From NCBI GenBank assembly GCA_947034885.2, contig OX344751.2, forward strand, positions 46,157,082 to 46,221,081: a DNA stretch of 64,000 nt, in the 5' to 3' direction. A program made the position numbers and the translations under genes. Origin of the DNA: Thuidium tamariscinum (Eukaryota > Streptophyta > Bryopsida > Hypnales > Thuidiaceae). The notes under the pieces are model-generated. The model was not told where the DNA came from. It worked only from the letters and a program-made list of their open reading frames with translations, and searched no databases. This document shows positions 35,259-46,290 of the stretch, in pieces. Positions within the stretch are counted from its first letter, which is position 1, and every line of letters begins with the position of its first letter.

Positions 35259-35534
35259 TTGACTATGAAGCATAATCATATTGAACTTTATAATTACAGT
35301 CCCGAGTTGCACTCTAGCAATGGCCAACCTAATTTGAACCCGAGGATGAGAGAAGTTAACTTTATTGAGGTGATGAGAATCACTTTTAGAACTGATCAGA
35401 AGATCCAATTTCCTTATATCAGACCAAAATACTTCTTCTCCTTTCAAGTGCGGAATTTAAGTACAAATGTGCTCCATTTGAAGCATCTCATTGAGTGCAT
35501 TTGCAATTCTTTTCATCTCCAAATGCCATTATAA
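35259..35534 (+). pseudogene. Unidentified open frame inside the 6.2 kb element
   Basis: 91 codons starting MTMKHNHIELYNYSPELHSS and including IRPKYFFSFQVRNLS. No recognised domain. An open stretch in such AT-rich sequence hints at former coding, but a chance frame cannot be excluded. The opposite strand is also open here (68 codons), which weakens the case. Confidence 0.2.
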
Positions 35535-36689
35535 TTTAGAAATTTTCATATCCTATTTAATTAGAGAGGCATTTTCTAAGAATTTCTTTGCAAATTTAAG
35601 CCCTATAGTTGCTTATGTACATGAAGGCTTAAATTTAGTCATCACACATGGCAATTAATAAGGCCAACCCAAGTTTTTAAGAAGCTTGCATTCATCTATT
35701 GTGGATTGTTTTTTCTAAGTTGTATATTGGAATGTAGACCAGCTAGGTCTTTTATTATCAATTTTTGCAAAGATGATCATGAATGAAGTCATTATTCAAA
35801 TAGATTGCAACTTAAAGTGTAAAGGAAGGAACAGAAAAACATGACAATAAGGTAATATTGTTTTCATAAATCTATCCTATTGATGGTATCAAAAGTCTTA
35901 AAATGCAAACAAATCATTTAGCTTACAAAATTGTTGATTATAATGCAATTCTATAAAAATACCACTAAGTTTTGATTTCAAACTATATACATCTTATCTA
36001 CTTTAGATATCAATATTGCATCCTTCTATTACCTACAAAGTTAAATATGTTGATTCTACAATTCTTTAGTGATCAATAGCTTTTCTACATCCTTATCCAT
36101 TTTTGTTATTTAATAAAACAAACAAGCTCTTTTACAATCTACCATTGGAACACATAGATCCTTTGACTAATACACAATGTAAATTGCAATAAAGTTGGCT
36201 TGAGCATTATTACAAGTGAGTTCTTTATACATTGAATTTGACACCTCACTTTCTACATGACCTTATTTAAACTATGGCAAAAATGAGTCGGCAAAAATGG
36301 GTTAGAAATGCCAAGGAAATTTGGCATGTCCAATCCCTCTCTGAATTGTGTCCATAAATTTTGATTGGAGTCTTAAAATCTAAAATGGATTTTTGGAAAT
36401 GAAATTTAACTTGAATTAGCAACTTTTATTAGCTCTAAGTTTTCTAAAAAAAGTTAACTACTATGCCAAAATGAGGTCTAAAGTTCTACACTAAACACAA
36501 TTCCTCAATTAAATTAACTAGATATGAGAGGTTGAGCTTTTAGTAATCTTAATTTACATATCACATATCAGTTGTTGTATCTCCTACCATCCCTTTTGTA
36601 TAAAGAGCTTGTCTTCTCAATTAAATTCACTCACAACAAATGGCTTGGAAACCATGTAAGGTGGTGGCTCAACATTGTTACTTCACTAT

Positions 36690-37320
36690 AAAAATGCTAA
36701 GGTTTTTTACAATGCATTTAATTTTTTTGCCTTCCTAATGGATAGCCATTGACGGCCACACTATTTTGGATCCAAATTTGTTTTCAATGAATGTTAAAAA
36801 TTGATTAACTTCTACAATTTTTCTGCCCTTTCAATGGGCAGCCGTTAACAACAATGCTTTTTGAACTTAAGTTTGCTTTCAATACAAGTTAGGAATTGAT
36901 CAAATGCTGTAGTTTTTTTACCTTCTAAATGGGCAGCCGTTAACGGCTATGGTTTTTGAATCCAAATTTGTTTTCAAGGAATTCTAGAAATTAGTCATCT
37001 ACTACAATTTTTTTACCCTTTCAATGGGCAACCGTTACCGACAATGTTTTTTGAACCTAAATTTGCTTTCAATGAATTTAGGAATTGATAAAATACTATA
37101 ATTATTCTACTTTCTCAAGAGGGGGCCATTAATAGCTATGGTTTTTGGTTTCAAGTTTGTTTTCAATACATGATAGGAATTGATCAAATGTTGTAATTTT
37201 TCTACCTTCTCAATGGGTAGCCGTTAATGGCCATGATTTTTGAACTCAAGTTTGCTTTTAATATATGCTAGGAATTGATCAAATGTTACTATTTTTACAT
37301 TCCTAGTACATAGCCATGTT
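36690..37320. repeat. 95-bp tandem repeat array, about 6.5 units
   Basis: The anchor word GGGCAGCCGTTAAC and its variants start at 36741, 36836, 36931, 37026, 37121, 37215 and 37309, so the period is 94-95 bp. Units also share TTTTTGAA(C/T)CCAAATTTG(T/C)TTTCAA, then AGGAATTGATCAAATG. One unit holds the palindrome GCCGTTAACGGC; AACGG is the core of some plant MYB sites. Confidence 0.9.
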
Positions 37321-37735
37321 TAGGGTTGCTTCCAATCATTTGGCCAATCCCTCACACAAGCAAAGATGTTTGAATATTGGATGTGATTTACATTTCATTT
37401 TTGGATTACATTAGTCATTTTTATAGTGCATGACAACTAATTACATTTGAACATCATTTCAAAGATTTTTATCAAGCAAATCTACAAAGACAAAGATTAA
37501 ATGTTACACTTTAGCCTCTTTATTTTAATCAACTATAGTTATAATTGCATAACTTTTTGAAGATGGAAACCATGAAGATTCTTTTGTCTTGAGTAGTTGA
37601 AATATCAATTGAGGGCAATTTCAAAAATCAATATTCCTTTATGTTATATGAAATCTTTCCAAGTTGTAAGGTTGTTTTTTTAAGAATGATGTTGCGAATC
37701 TAATTACACACTTTGTTATTTATTGTTATATAGAA

Positions 37736-38044
37736 ATGAGTATATTTTTCTATATGGCCTTGGAGAACAATGAGGAGAAGATAATAGATGTTATGGATGT
37801 TATTATTAAATCAAGGAGTATCAATTGGATGCAAGCAAAAGTTACAATTCATATAAAATTGAAAAAGGATGAAAGTCTCAAAGTTTGTTTAGCAAGACGT
37901 TTATGGGATGGGATGGCAACTACTATTTGCACTTTAGACAATTTACTATTATCAATTGAGATCATGCAAGCTATTTCACATGGCATTGTATTGTTGAAAG
38001 TATTGTTTAGGAAGTCATGGCGGACATTGCAACTCTGTGAGTAG
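37736..38044 (+). pseudogene. Unidentified open frame (possible element protein)
   Basis: 102 codons including ENNEEKIIDVMDVIIKSRSI and a charged, helical stretch (IKLKKDESLKVCLARRLWDG). It ends at a stop followed by AT-rich sequence. I could not match it to a family. It lies inside the 6.2 kb element and may be part of its lost protein, together with the stop-free segment at 38541-38703. Confidence 0.3.
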
Positions 38045-38540
38045 CATTTCATAAAGTCAATTGGTAATTTCTTTCTTTTATTTTATTTTATCAATTTTCA
38101 TTTCATTTGACTTCTTAGTCTCTAAAGCTTGTTTAGTTTGAAGCATTGCCTTAGAAGCTTATAATTACTATAAATCCTTTAATTCTTGAAGTTGATTTAG
38201 GGACACACAATATCTTCTTTAGCTCTATTTCTATGACAACTTAGTTATGTAGAAAGATAAATGGCAAGCTATAAAGGGGTACTCATGAAAAATTTGAGAT
38301 TTTCATGAAGCTTTTTTTTCATTCCTTTAACATTGTAAAGGTGGTGTTGTGGCAAACATGACTTCCTCTATATATGTATTGTAATTTATAATATTGAAAA
38401 ATTGTGTTTTCTATTTGATTTTTTTGATTTTTTTAATCAACACTTCAATTTTGATGTTTTCAAAATTTTAATATTGTACTTCATCTAAATTCTTTTATTA
38501 TAGCAGCCTTTTCATCTAATTGCTATAACTCAGTATAAGG

Positions 38541-38703
38541 GTGTAAAGCCAAACTCTTTGATGAGGTACTAAAGCCTCTACAAGGAATACAAGCATCTAC
38601 AATTGTTGTCAAAACTCTTGATTTTACAACCACACATGATGATATAGAGATTGATAATGTCTCTCTAATTGAAGACATTACATTATTTGACTTATATGAG
38701 TAA
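38541..38703 (+). pseudogene. Unidentified stop-free segment
   Basis: Plus-strand frame without stops that reads KLFDEVLKPLQGIQASTIVV, continues through an acidic stretch (HDDIEIDN) and stops at TAA after DLYE. It has no ATG at its start, so it would have to be an internal or last exon. Family unknown. Confidence 0.25.
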
Positions 38704-40019
38704 AGTTTATCTATATGTTTTCTTTTCAATAATTTGATTGTAAGTCTATAATTTGTAGTTTAAGTTGTTATCACCTACTCTAATATATAGTTTGTTGTTT
38801 GTGCACTTGGATAAATCCATTGCTAAAGCAATCCCTATCTTTTTATTGTCATTGTGAATTTCTTAGAAGTCCATCTCTCAATTTTTGCAGCTTCTCTATT
38901 TATATTGAAGATTTAGCATCAACTTATGCTAATATTTCTTCTTATTCATCTTTAATTTCTCTATCACCTTATAGATCTTAGAAATTTTTAAGTATTTTTT
39001 TTAATTTTGAACTTAGTAATGTGAGTTAAATAATATTTTGATTTATTTTCATGATTTGATATTTGATTTCTATTGCCTTTGCATATGTATAATGTGGCAA
39101 CCATTCTATGGCATGGCTTAAAAATTTAATCTATGCCCAAATTAAACAATAAATCATGTATGAACCTTGAATTGCACTACACCACTAAAATTCAAAAACT
39201 TTCTCAAAGCAAAGTTCAACTTGGAATTCAATGAAATACTACCATTGGACTCATTATATAATTTATTTATTTTAAATGATTTTTCTCTTTAGAATTGATA
39301 AACCTAAAGAAGAATAATTCAATAAGGAGGGGCATTGACTTGAAAACTCGTTGTTTAGGTCATAGGGATTAATACATTTATTTGGTATATAGTATATGAC
39401 TACTATATTTTAAATAATTAGTGTTCAAGATATTTTGTTTTTATCTAAAAGTATATTTATAAAAATAAACAAAATAGATGGACCACTTCATCATTCAAAT
39501 TTACATGAAGGCCAATGATGAAGACTACATTGATCACTTAATTATTCAAAAGCATTGTTCATGATTTCATGTTTGTAATGTTTAGACCTTTTACTTTTTA
39601 ATAGATTTAGGTTTGCCCGCTTTATAGCCCACTCTTGTTTTTCTTTATATTTTAAACTTCATAAATGTCACCCCTACCATGGTATTACAATGTATCCTAG
39701 TTTTACGTTTACGTGCTCTACAGTGAGACATTCTAAACAACTTCACCTATTTTCATTGTGTAGTAGCTTATATACACTATCTATATTGACTATATCTCAA
39801 TTTTAGGAAATATATTGGTTCAATTTTTTGGTACAAAATTGTATAGTGGCATATTCATTTATTGTTCATTTGGATTATAGATCCTCACATTTAATTCCAC
39901 GGTCATAGGGACCCAACAAGTTTACAAATTTAAATGGAAAAAAATGGAGGCTCACAAGCTCACAGGCTCATAGGCTCATGCTCACATGCTCACTTACTAG
40001 CATCCATGCTTCAAGTTCA

Positions 40020-40552
40020 CTCTAGACTTGTACGATTATGACAAAACAATATGATTACCATTATAGTTTACAAATGCACATTTATTTTTTTGAGCGTGCT
40101 AAGATAACAGGATTGAGTAAAAATCTCAAATGTTTTCATTCAAACAAACATACCATCATCTTAGTTGGCTTCTACTATAGAAATGCATAAGCTCATCTTC
40201 AAGATATGGGACCACCAAGCCACTCCCAAGCAAGCTTGCAATGAAAATTAAATCACCAACCTTTGAGTTTTGTGGCCTTTTGGCTAAGAAAACTAGCTAA
40301 AAATAATCATTGCTTAGTGGAGACCAATAACAATGAAAGGATGAAACCTTATGCACCATTCCATTCAACATGCTAAAAAACAAACTCCATGGAGCAATTT
40401 TAGAGATCTACCCTATGTTTGATTCAATTTTGTATATAATGTAATTTAAGGTCTAAGTCAATTCATCTTGAAATTAAAAATTAAAAAATTAAAATTTTTA
40501 CATAATTTGATTAATGAAAAAAATGACATTTTGCATAGTTTTAGTTCCCAAA
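40020..40552. other. AT-rich intergenic, nothing recognised
   Basis: No open frame or repeat boundary seen. Confidence 0.35.
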
Positions 40553-41381
40553 TTAATCCTTAAATGCCCAAATTGCATATTTAGGCAATATAGCAATTTT
40601 GGGCAACTCACTATGAATGGAAATTTTGTTTTTCTTCTTTGAGATTTTCACACAAGATGCACCCAAGGCCAATAGGTTTAAGGCCCATCAACTTTCAATA
40701 CTTTTGAGTGCATAGTTTAAAAGTTATTTTAAGATATGTCATTTTCAATGTTCTGGGCAATTCAAAAAAATTCTCTTAAAATCACTTTAAAAAAAACAAT
40801 TTAAGTTTAAAATTAGTTTAATAGATTTGTATATATGAGCTAAGCATTGAATTATTCCATTTTGAGTAGTGAGATGAAAGTTATGAGGAATTTTAGTTTT
40901 GGGGTAGTTATGGATTTTCTACTCTAAAATAAAGTTTGAAGTTCTTTATATAACTCAATTTTCAATATTTTGAAAATATTAAAATATTGGGTGTAGATTG
41001 TTCATTACAACATTACAACTATAAAAATTGGCATTTTTCAATTAAATATATAAGTTACTAACAATTTGATATTTTGAATCATTTTCTACTTATTATTTCT
41101 TTCTTATATATTGTACAATTCCAAATGATCCAAAAAATTTCAAGCATGTAGCTAACTTGCTTTTAAAAATGAATTCAATAAGTAACCATCATTTTGGATG
41201 TTTTTTTGCACTAATGTGAACTAGTGAAGTGCAATTGCCTAGTTTTTTTGCATGAATCTTTTTATGTATTTTCTAAAAATTTGGACACATGTAGCATTTT
41301 TAGAAATTTATGCGTTTTCTAAAATTTAATACTTCTACTAGAAATGGCAATTTTGGAGCATTTTGAGGAATATAGAGTTGA
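40553..41381. mobile_element. TTAA-type non-autonomous element 5
   Basis: The left end is TTAATCCTTAAATGCCCAAA. The right end is degenerate (ATAGAGTTGA). The interior is collinear with 21380-22331, for example the GGGCAACTCACTATGAATGG and GAAATGGCAATTTTGGAGCA regions. Confidence 0.65.
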
Positions 41382-41639
41382 ATACATTTACAAATTAAAC
41401 CACTAGTTTCCACATACAAGTGTTGAAACTAATGTAGCAAGTACGATACATTACTTGTGGTTTTTTAATGATAAAAAGAATCCTATCCTATTCTATCTAT
41501 AGGATCCTATATAACTTATGTGGTTTCTCCATGATTGAGGAACACCGTTTTATTATCAATTTTTTGAATTTATTGATTTATTCTACTAGTGTAGTGTATG
41601 CGACACTACTTTGCGGAGGTGGCACTATTTTGAATAATT

Positions 41640-42829
41640 CTCGGCACCTAGGAATTGTTCTGATCCTCTCCCCATTTCCACCAGCACTGTCTGTCCTGCC
41701 TCCAAATCATGTCCAATTCTGAAGCCTGCATGATTGGCCTCATTGGTGCAGACTTTCCTCCTTGAGCATCTCTGAAAGGGAGGAAGAGCTCCTCCAACCT
41801 TTTGGTGAGGTTGCATGACTTCCTTTCGAGTCTCCCCATCCCGGAGATCCTTGGTGGAGGCCGTCGGCACTCGGCAGGGGGACTGAGTTGAATGCCGGTC
41901 AGTTCCCTGCTTTGTGTCCTGCGGCCCTTCTCTCTCATCCCCTTGACTTGAACGGAGATGGAATGTGAGAGAAGAGAAGGGAAGTTCTCTTCCCAACAGC
42001 CTCTGCCAGAAGCGGAGTGCACCGAGCAGTCCATGCCAATGTCACCACGTGGGTGATAATCAGGGTTGTGGGTCATGAATTTGGAATGAGTTGCGTTGCA
42101 TACGGTTGCAAGGCAGCCCTGCCTTTTCTTGAGACTCGGGACTCGGGACGCCAAGTCCCTTCCCTTCTGGGGTCTGGACAGCCCTCTGGATGGATCCACA
42201 GCCTTCCCTTCCCAGATTTGAGAAGGGCTGCCTGCCTCCCTGCCTGCGTCTCCTTCAGCTCTTGTGCAAATGATCGAGTTGGGTTTGAATTGGAGGAAAC
42301 GTTTCTGGAGGTTTCCACTGCTGACTCCTGGCCGGGTACACCCAGGTAACCCACATTAGATATGCTGGTCTCCCGAGTGGAGTGCCTGGTTTCCCAAGTG
42401 TTGGGGAAGACTTTCATGTGGCCCAGCCAGTCAGCAGCCTTGCCATGTGGAGGGCCTCATTGGAGAAGAAGGCTTGATTGCGGAGAAAGTGCAGTGCCGG
42501 CCACGAGGTGAAAAAGAGGCAATTGGACTGGACTGCACTGCACAGCACAGGCAGATCATGCACTGTCCTGGACTGGACTGCACAGGAGCTACAGGCTCAC
42601 CTTCCCTTCGGAGAGGCCCAAGGGAGGCAGTCTCCTCATCATGGAGCTCCGACTGGATGAAAGGGAGAGAGTATTGTACGGAGCCAAAAAGAGACTCGGA
42701 GCAAAAGGCTCCCGTCCGTCACTCATGCCAACAGCTAAGTCAAGTGTGAAAACAACAACTGCGTGGAAGCATGATTGAGCTGCAGAGGCTCAAAAGAAAA
42801 GGGGGAAAAGAAACAAAAGCAGGAGGTAA
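41640..42829. other. GC-rich island without a recognised gene
   Basis: Sharply GC-richer than its AT-rich flanks, with overlapping open frames on both strands (minus strand 41648-42199, 183 codons; 42073-42417, 114 codons; plus strand 42017-42349, 110 codons). None resembles a known protein and several overlap each other, as expected for low stop density. Repeated CTGGACTGGACTGCAC words occur near 42525-42590. It may be a gene fragment, a promoter or CpG island, or sequence carried by transposons. Confidence 0.35.
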
Positions 42830-43238
42830 GAGCATCACCACCCGCCTGGGATTTTGGATGACTTGTTAACAGGCGCCTGCAAATCGACCCCACCCGTCTG
42901 GCATAATGGATGGCCTGTTCGTTGGAGCGGCCTGCAAGTGCTCTCCGCTTGGCAAAACGACCTCGTATTGCAGGCCAACCCACGGCCTGCTCATGGCTTG
43001 CAAAACAGAATGAGACAACCTGTTTCCGCGATACCTGCGGCACTCCCCCGACTTCAGTGTGGTTGTAGGCTACCGTGGTTGTAGCTCATTCGGAGTTGAG
43101 GCCCCCAACTCCGGACGAGAAAAATCAACGTCGACCTGTTTACGGTGAATGGGTGTGGTGCAGCTCACCACCTGACTTGAAAAGTGGATGCCTCTGCATT
43201 TTGCAAGCCAGCATTTTGCCAGGCGGGTGGTGATGCTC
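42830..43238. mobile_element. TAA-flanked MITE 1 (PIF/Harbinger, Tourist-like)
   Basis: The ends GAGCATCACCACCCGCCTGG are perfect inverted repeats over 20 bp. TAA lies on both sides (42827-42829 and 43239-43241). It is GC-rich and non-coding. GAGCATC tips with TWA duplications are known from Tourist-like MITEs. Confidence 0.85.
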
Positions 43239-43347
43239 TAACAAGGCAGGACGGGAGACCAAGCAGACCTCAAATCAGATCACCCCAACCCAATTGCAAC
43301 CCAGACTTCCAGATGCAATCCCAGGCAGGCATCCCAGTGGAGAATAA

Positions 43348-43722
43348 GGGCATCCTCAATGCATGCAATATAAACGCACTGCTTCAATGCACTCGACATC
43401 TCTCATGTTACTTTTAAAGCCGCGGCATTTCTTGGCTCCCACTCAGCAAAAAATGGCCTTTTGTTGTGCCCTCCAAACTCCTCTGCATTTATCTGACAAC
43501 ACCAAGAATAGTGACAATTCAAGATCCTCCTCACTTCACACACCTTTGCATTCTATTTGTTGTCGCCACTTCAGCAATAAGGAACTAAAGCCGAGCCTTT
43601 GAAGTTCTAGGTATTGTCCCAGCATTGAGGCACTTGCGACGGCAAAGAGACTTAGAAGAAAAAGGGAACGCGATTGTTTTTGTTGCAATGGCATTTTGAC
43701 ATGCGAAGGATTGAGGATGCTC
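43348..43722. mobile_element. TAA-flanked MITE 2 (PIF/Harbinger, Tourist-like)
   Basis: The left end is GGGCATCCTCAATGCATGC and the right end, reverse-complemented, is GAGCATCCTCAATCCTTCGC. TAA flanks both sides (43345-43347 and 43723-43725). It lies 109 bp from MITE 1. The short frames across it (43363-43602) are not supported. Confidence 0.8.
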
Positions 43723-43725
43723 TAA

Positions 43726-44466
43726 GATAAGGTATGCACATAGAACACCTTTCATCAACACTCCCTAAAATGAGACGCCTACATTTAGACCAAGAGACAT
43801 AACATTTTTTTAGATAAGGCAAAAAGACTCATTCTCCGACCTATTTCTATTCTTTGTCTCTAGACTCACCTAATTATGTTCATAGACTTAGCTTAGGTGA
43901 TTGTGTCTTTGACAAGCTAAACATTGATTTGTTGATTCATCTGAAAGCCATGTATATAATTTTGATTAGCTAACAATTAAATTTAACAAAGTTCTAATTT
44001 AGGTGCACCTAGCTATATGACAATTTCAATGATTTAGGCAACTAATACTTTAAAAAATCATCGAAATTACATACAACATTCGAAAAATCTAATCTTTTTT
44101 TTAATATTCATGATTTTCACCCGCTACTAATACTACGAAAATATTATTATTAGAAAAAGATGCCTCCAACTATGCTAAATTCCTTATATTAAGAGTTTTA
44201 AGTGCTTCCACCTTAAAGATTATAGAAGAGAACACTATCAAAACACCACAGCAAATGGATGTAAGTTAATTGGTATTCGGTACACCTAGAGATAAGACTT
44301 CAAAAATTCACAACTTATTTGTATGGTGTCGAAGTAATGCACATTGTAAAGAAAACATGATCCATTTGTGTCAAAAATAAATTAAAGATAAATAAAATAA
44401 TGCATGCTACATTGTATTGGAATTGTTTTTTAGTAGCTAATAAGATCTAATAATTACAATCTTTCT
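43726..44466. other. AT-rich intergenic, nothing recognised
   Basis: No open frame or repeat boundary seen. Confidence 0.35.
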
Positions 44467-44985
44467 TTAACCCTAAAGCAATTTGATATCCAATTTTTGA
44501 ACAATGAACAGATTTATACTCTTGTTTTTTCTTATTATTGCTTGGATGAAAGTCTTCCTAATTTATAGAGATATTTTATGAAGTTGTTGTCCTATCTAAG
44601 GGTTGGATTTGGTGTTACTAAAGTATATGTTTTTTCCTAAATTACAAATTTGGATGTATATCTAGTGGTTGACCAAGCCAAAATTGCATTGGTTCTAATT
44701 TAAAATCGGATTTGAAAAAATAAGGTCATAGATTTATAGGCCACAAAAATTTCAAAAATTCACTATATCAAGAAAACCTCTCAAGTCATTTCAAATCCAT
44801 TTCAATAAAGTTTAATCAAATAAATGACAATATTTTGCTTGTAATTGAATTGAGAAGGAGTTTTGGAATTCTCCTTCAAAAAATTAATGGAAATATTGGT
44901 GATAGCACTATTGAATTTATCTATATCTATATCTATATGTGTGTATTTCAATTCCAAATAAAGATTTTGGACATTTAGGGGTTGA
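44467..44985. mobile_element. TTAA-type non-autonomous element 6
   Basis: The left end is TTAACCCTAAAGCAATTTG. The right end, reverse-complemented, is TCAACCCCTAAATGTCCAAA. The right TTAA is mutated to TTGA. 519 bp, non-coding. Confidence 0.6.
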
Positions 44986-45882
44986 TAATAATAAGCATGC
45001 TAAGTAGTAATTAGTGACAATTATAGATGCATACACTCTAGTGAAATTGAACAAAGATTTGCATTAACCGAATTTCTATGGAATTGAAGTTACAAGGTTG
45101 GAATTGAGTTGAAAATTCACTATTGTATAGCTTCAATGAAAACCACAAACTATAAAATTTCTATAAATGGCAAAAAATTTATTCATTGCAACCTCGCAAA
45201 ATAATTAAGAGGGGGCTTATTAGAATCCAAATAGACAAGAAGAATGCTTTATAGGAATAACTATGGGAAGCTTTAAGGTATTTCTGCTTTGATTGCCTAT
45301 GATGTACATTTTTTTTCTTTTTCAATGATGAATTGATGATTTGACCAATAACTAACTTTGTGAAAAATCCTATGATTTGTCATTCTATTCCAAATATAAT
45401 TGTGACTTCAACCAAAATGTAAATATGTACAACAAACAAGCTAACATCAATGAGTGGTTTTATGTATTTCTTAGATCATAGATTTGTAAACTATATGTTC
45501 TAAACTTTTAATTCAAAAATTAACAAATCACAATTTTCTAAATTTACATTTTAAGTATTCAAACCCCGGGGGGCACTACTTGAGATGTTTGTTGTTCGTG
45601 TGCGATCAAAACCTACAACCTCTACTTTATGTCCTAAAATTTAAAGAAAAAAAAAAGAAAAAAATATGAGTAGATTTTCCTACTTTCAAAGTTTATATTT
45701 TGAATTATTGATATTTTTTTCTTGTTAATGATGATTAGTTTTAAATTTTGAAGTAAAAAGATATACTGTAAAGCTAAAAATAACTTTCACACCCCTATTT
45801 TATGTATTAAAAAAATGTCTAATAAATGAAAAAAAAATCCTAAAAATTAGCTTCCTATTGAAAGTTTATTTTTCTTGAATAA
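44986..45882. other. AT-rich intergenic, nothing recognised
   Basis: No open frame or repeat boundary seen. Confidence 0.35.
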
Positions 45883-46290
45883 GGTAGAAGGCTTAGAAAC
45901 CGCTCATCTACGAGCTGGTTTGCATTTTTACAGTATTTCTTTAGATGGGAACATTTTTAGCTCATTTTTCAGACCAAGAAAAATTGATGGAAAATCTAGC
46001 CCAAGTGGTTTCATATTTTTTGAAACATTATTGAATTACTTATGAATTTTCAAAGGAGATGTGTCCTAGGTCCCTATTTATGTTCCTAGGTCCTTCATAT
46101 ACTGTTCACTTGCAATTCTAAAGAAAAATGGGGAAAGCAAAGACAATGATTGGCTCTTGCGATAAAGAATACTTTTTCCTTCACTTCATTCAATGACTTG
46201 TAAGGTCAATTTATAAACTGCATCATGTCCATTCTACAACCAGTTATAGGGGCGGTTCTTAATGCCCGAACTGTTTTCGAGCCCTCTACC
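45883..46290. mobile_element. 408-bp repeat, copy 2 (recent)
   Basis: Same length and orientation as 13629-14036 with very few differences. The 60-codon open frame seen at the left of copy 1 lacks its start here. Confidence 0.75.

Larger units (their letters stand above)
33836..40009. mobile_element. 6.2 kb DNA transposon with 10-bp target duplication (Mutator-like candidate)
   Basis: The direct repeat TTCAAGTTCA lies at 33826-33835 and 40010-40019. Inside it, inverted ends share TGTGAGTATGTGAGCGTGAG at the left and AGTGAGCATGTGAGCATGAG at the right (reverse-complemented), both followed by CCTA. Further in, CTATGACCGTG is shared near 34025 and, on the opposite strand, near 39900. Long imperfect ends with a 9-11 bp duplication suit Mutator-like elements. 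No MULE transposase motif was found, so the class is an inference. Contents include the decayed frames at 35259-35534, 37736-38044 and 38541-38703 and the tandem array at 36690-37320. Confidence 0.65.

Noticed and set aside
41468..41722. 84-codon plus-strand frame with a membrane-like stretch
   Set aside because: It runs across the border between AT-rich sequence and the GC island, with no recognisable domain.
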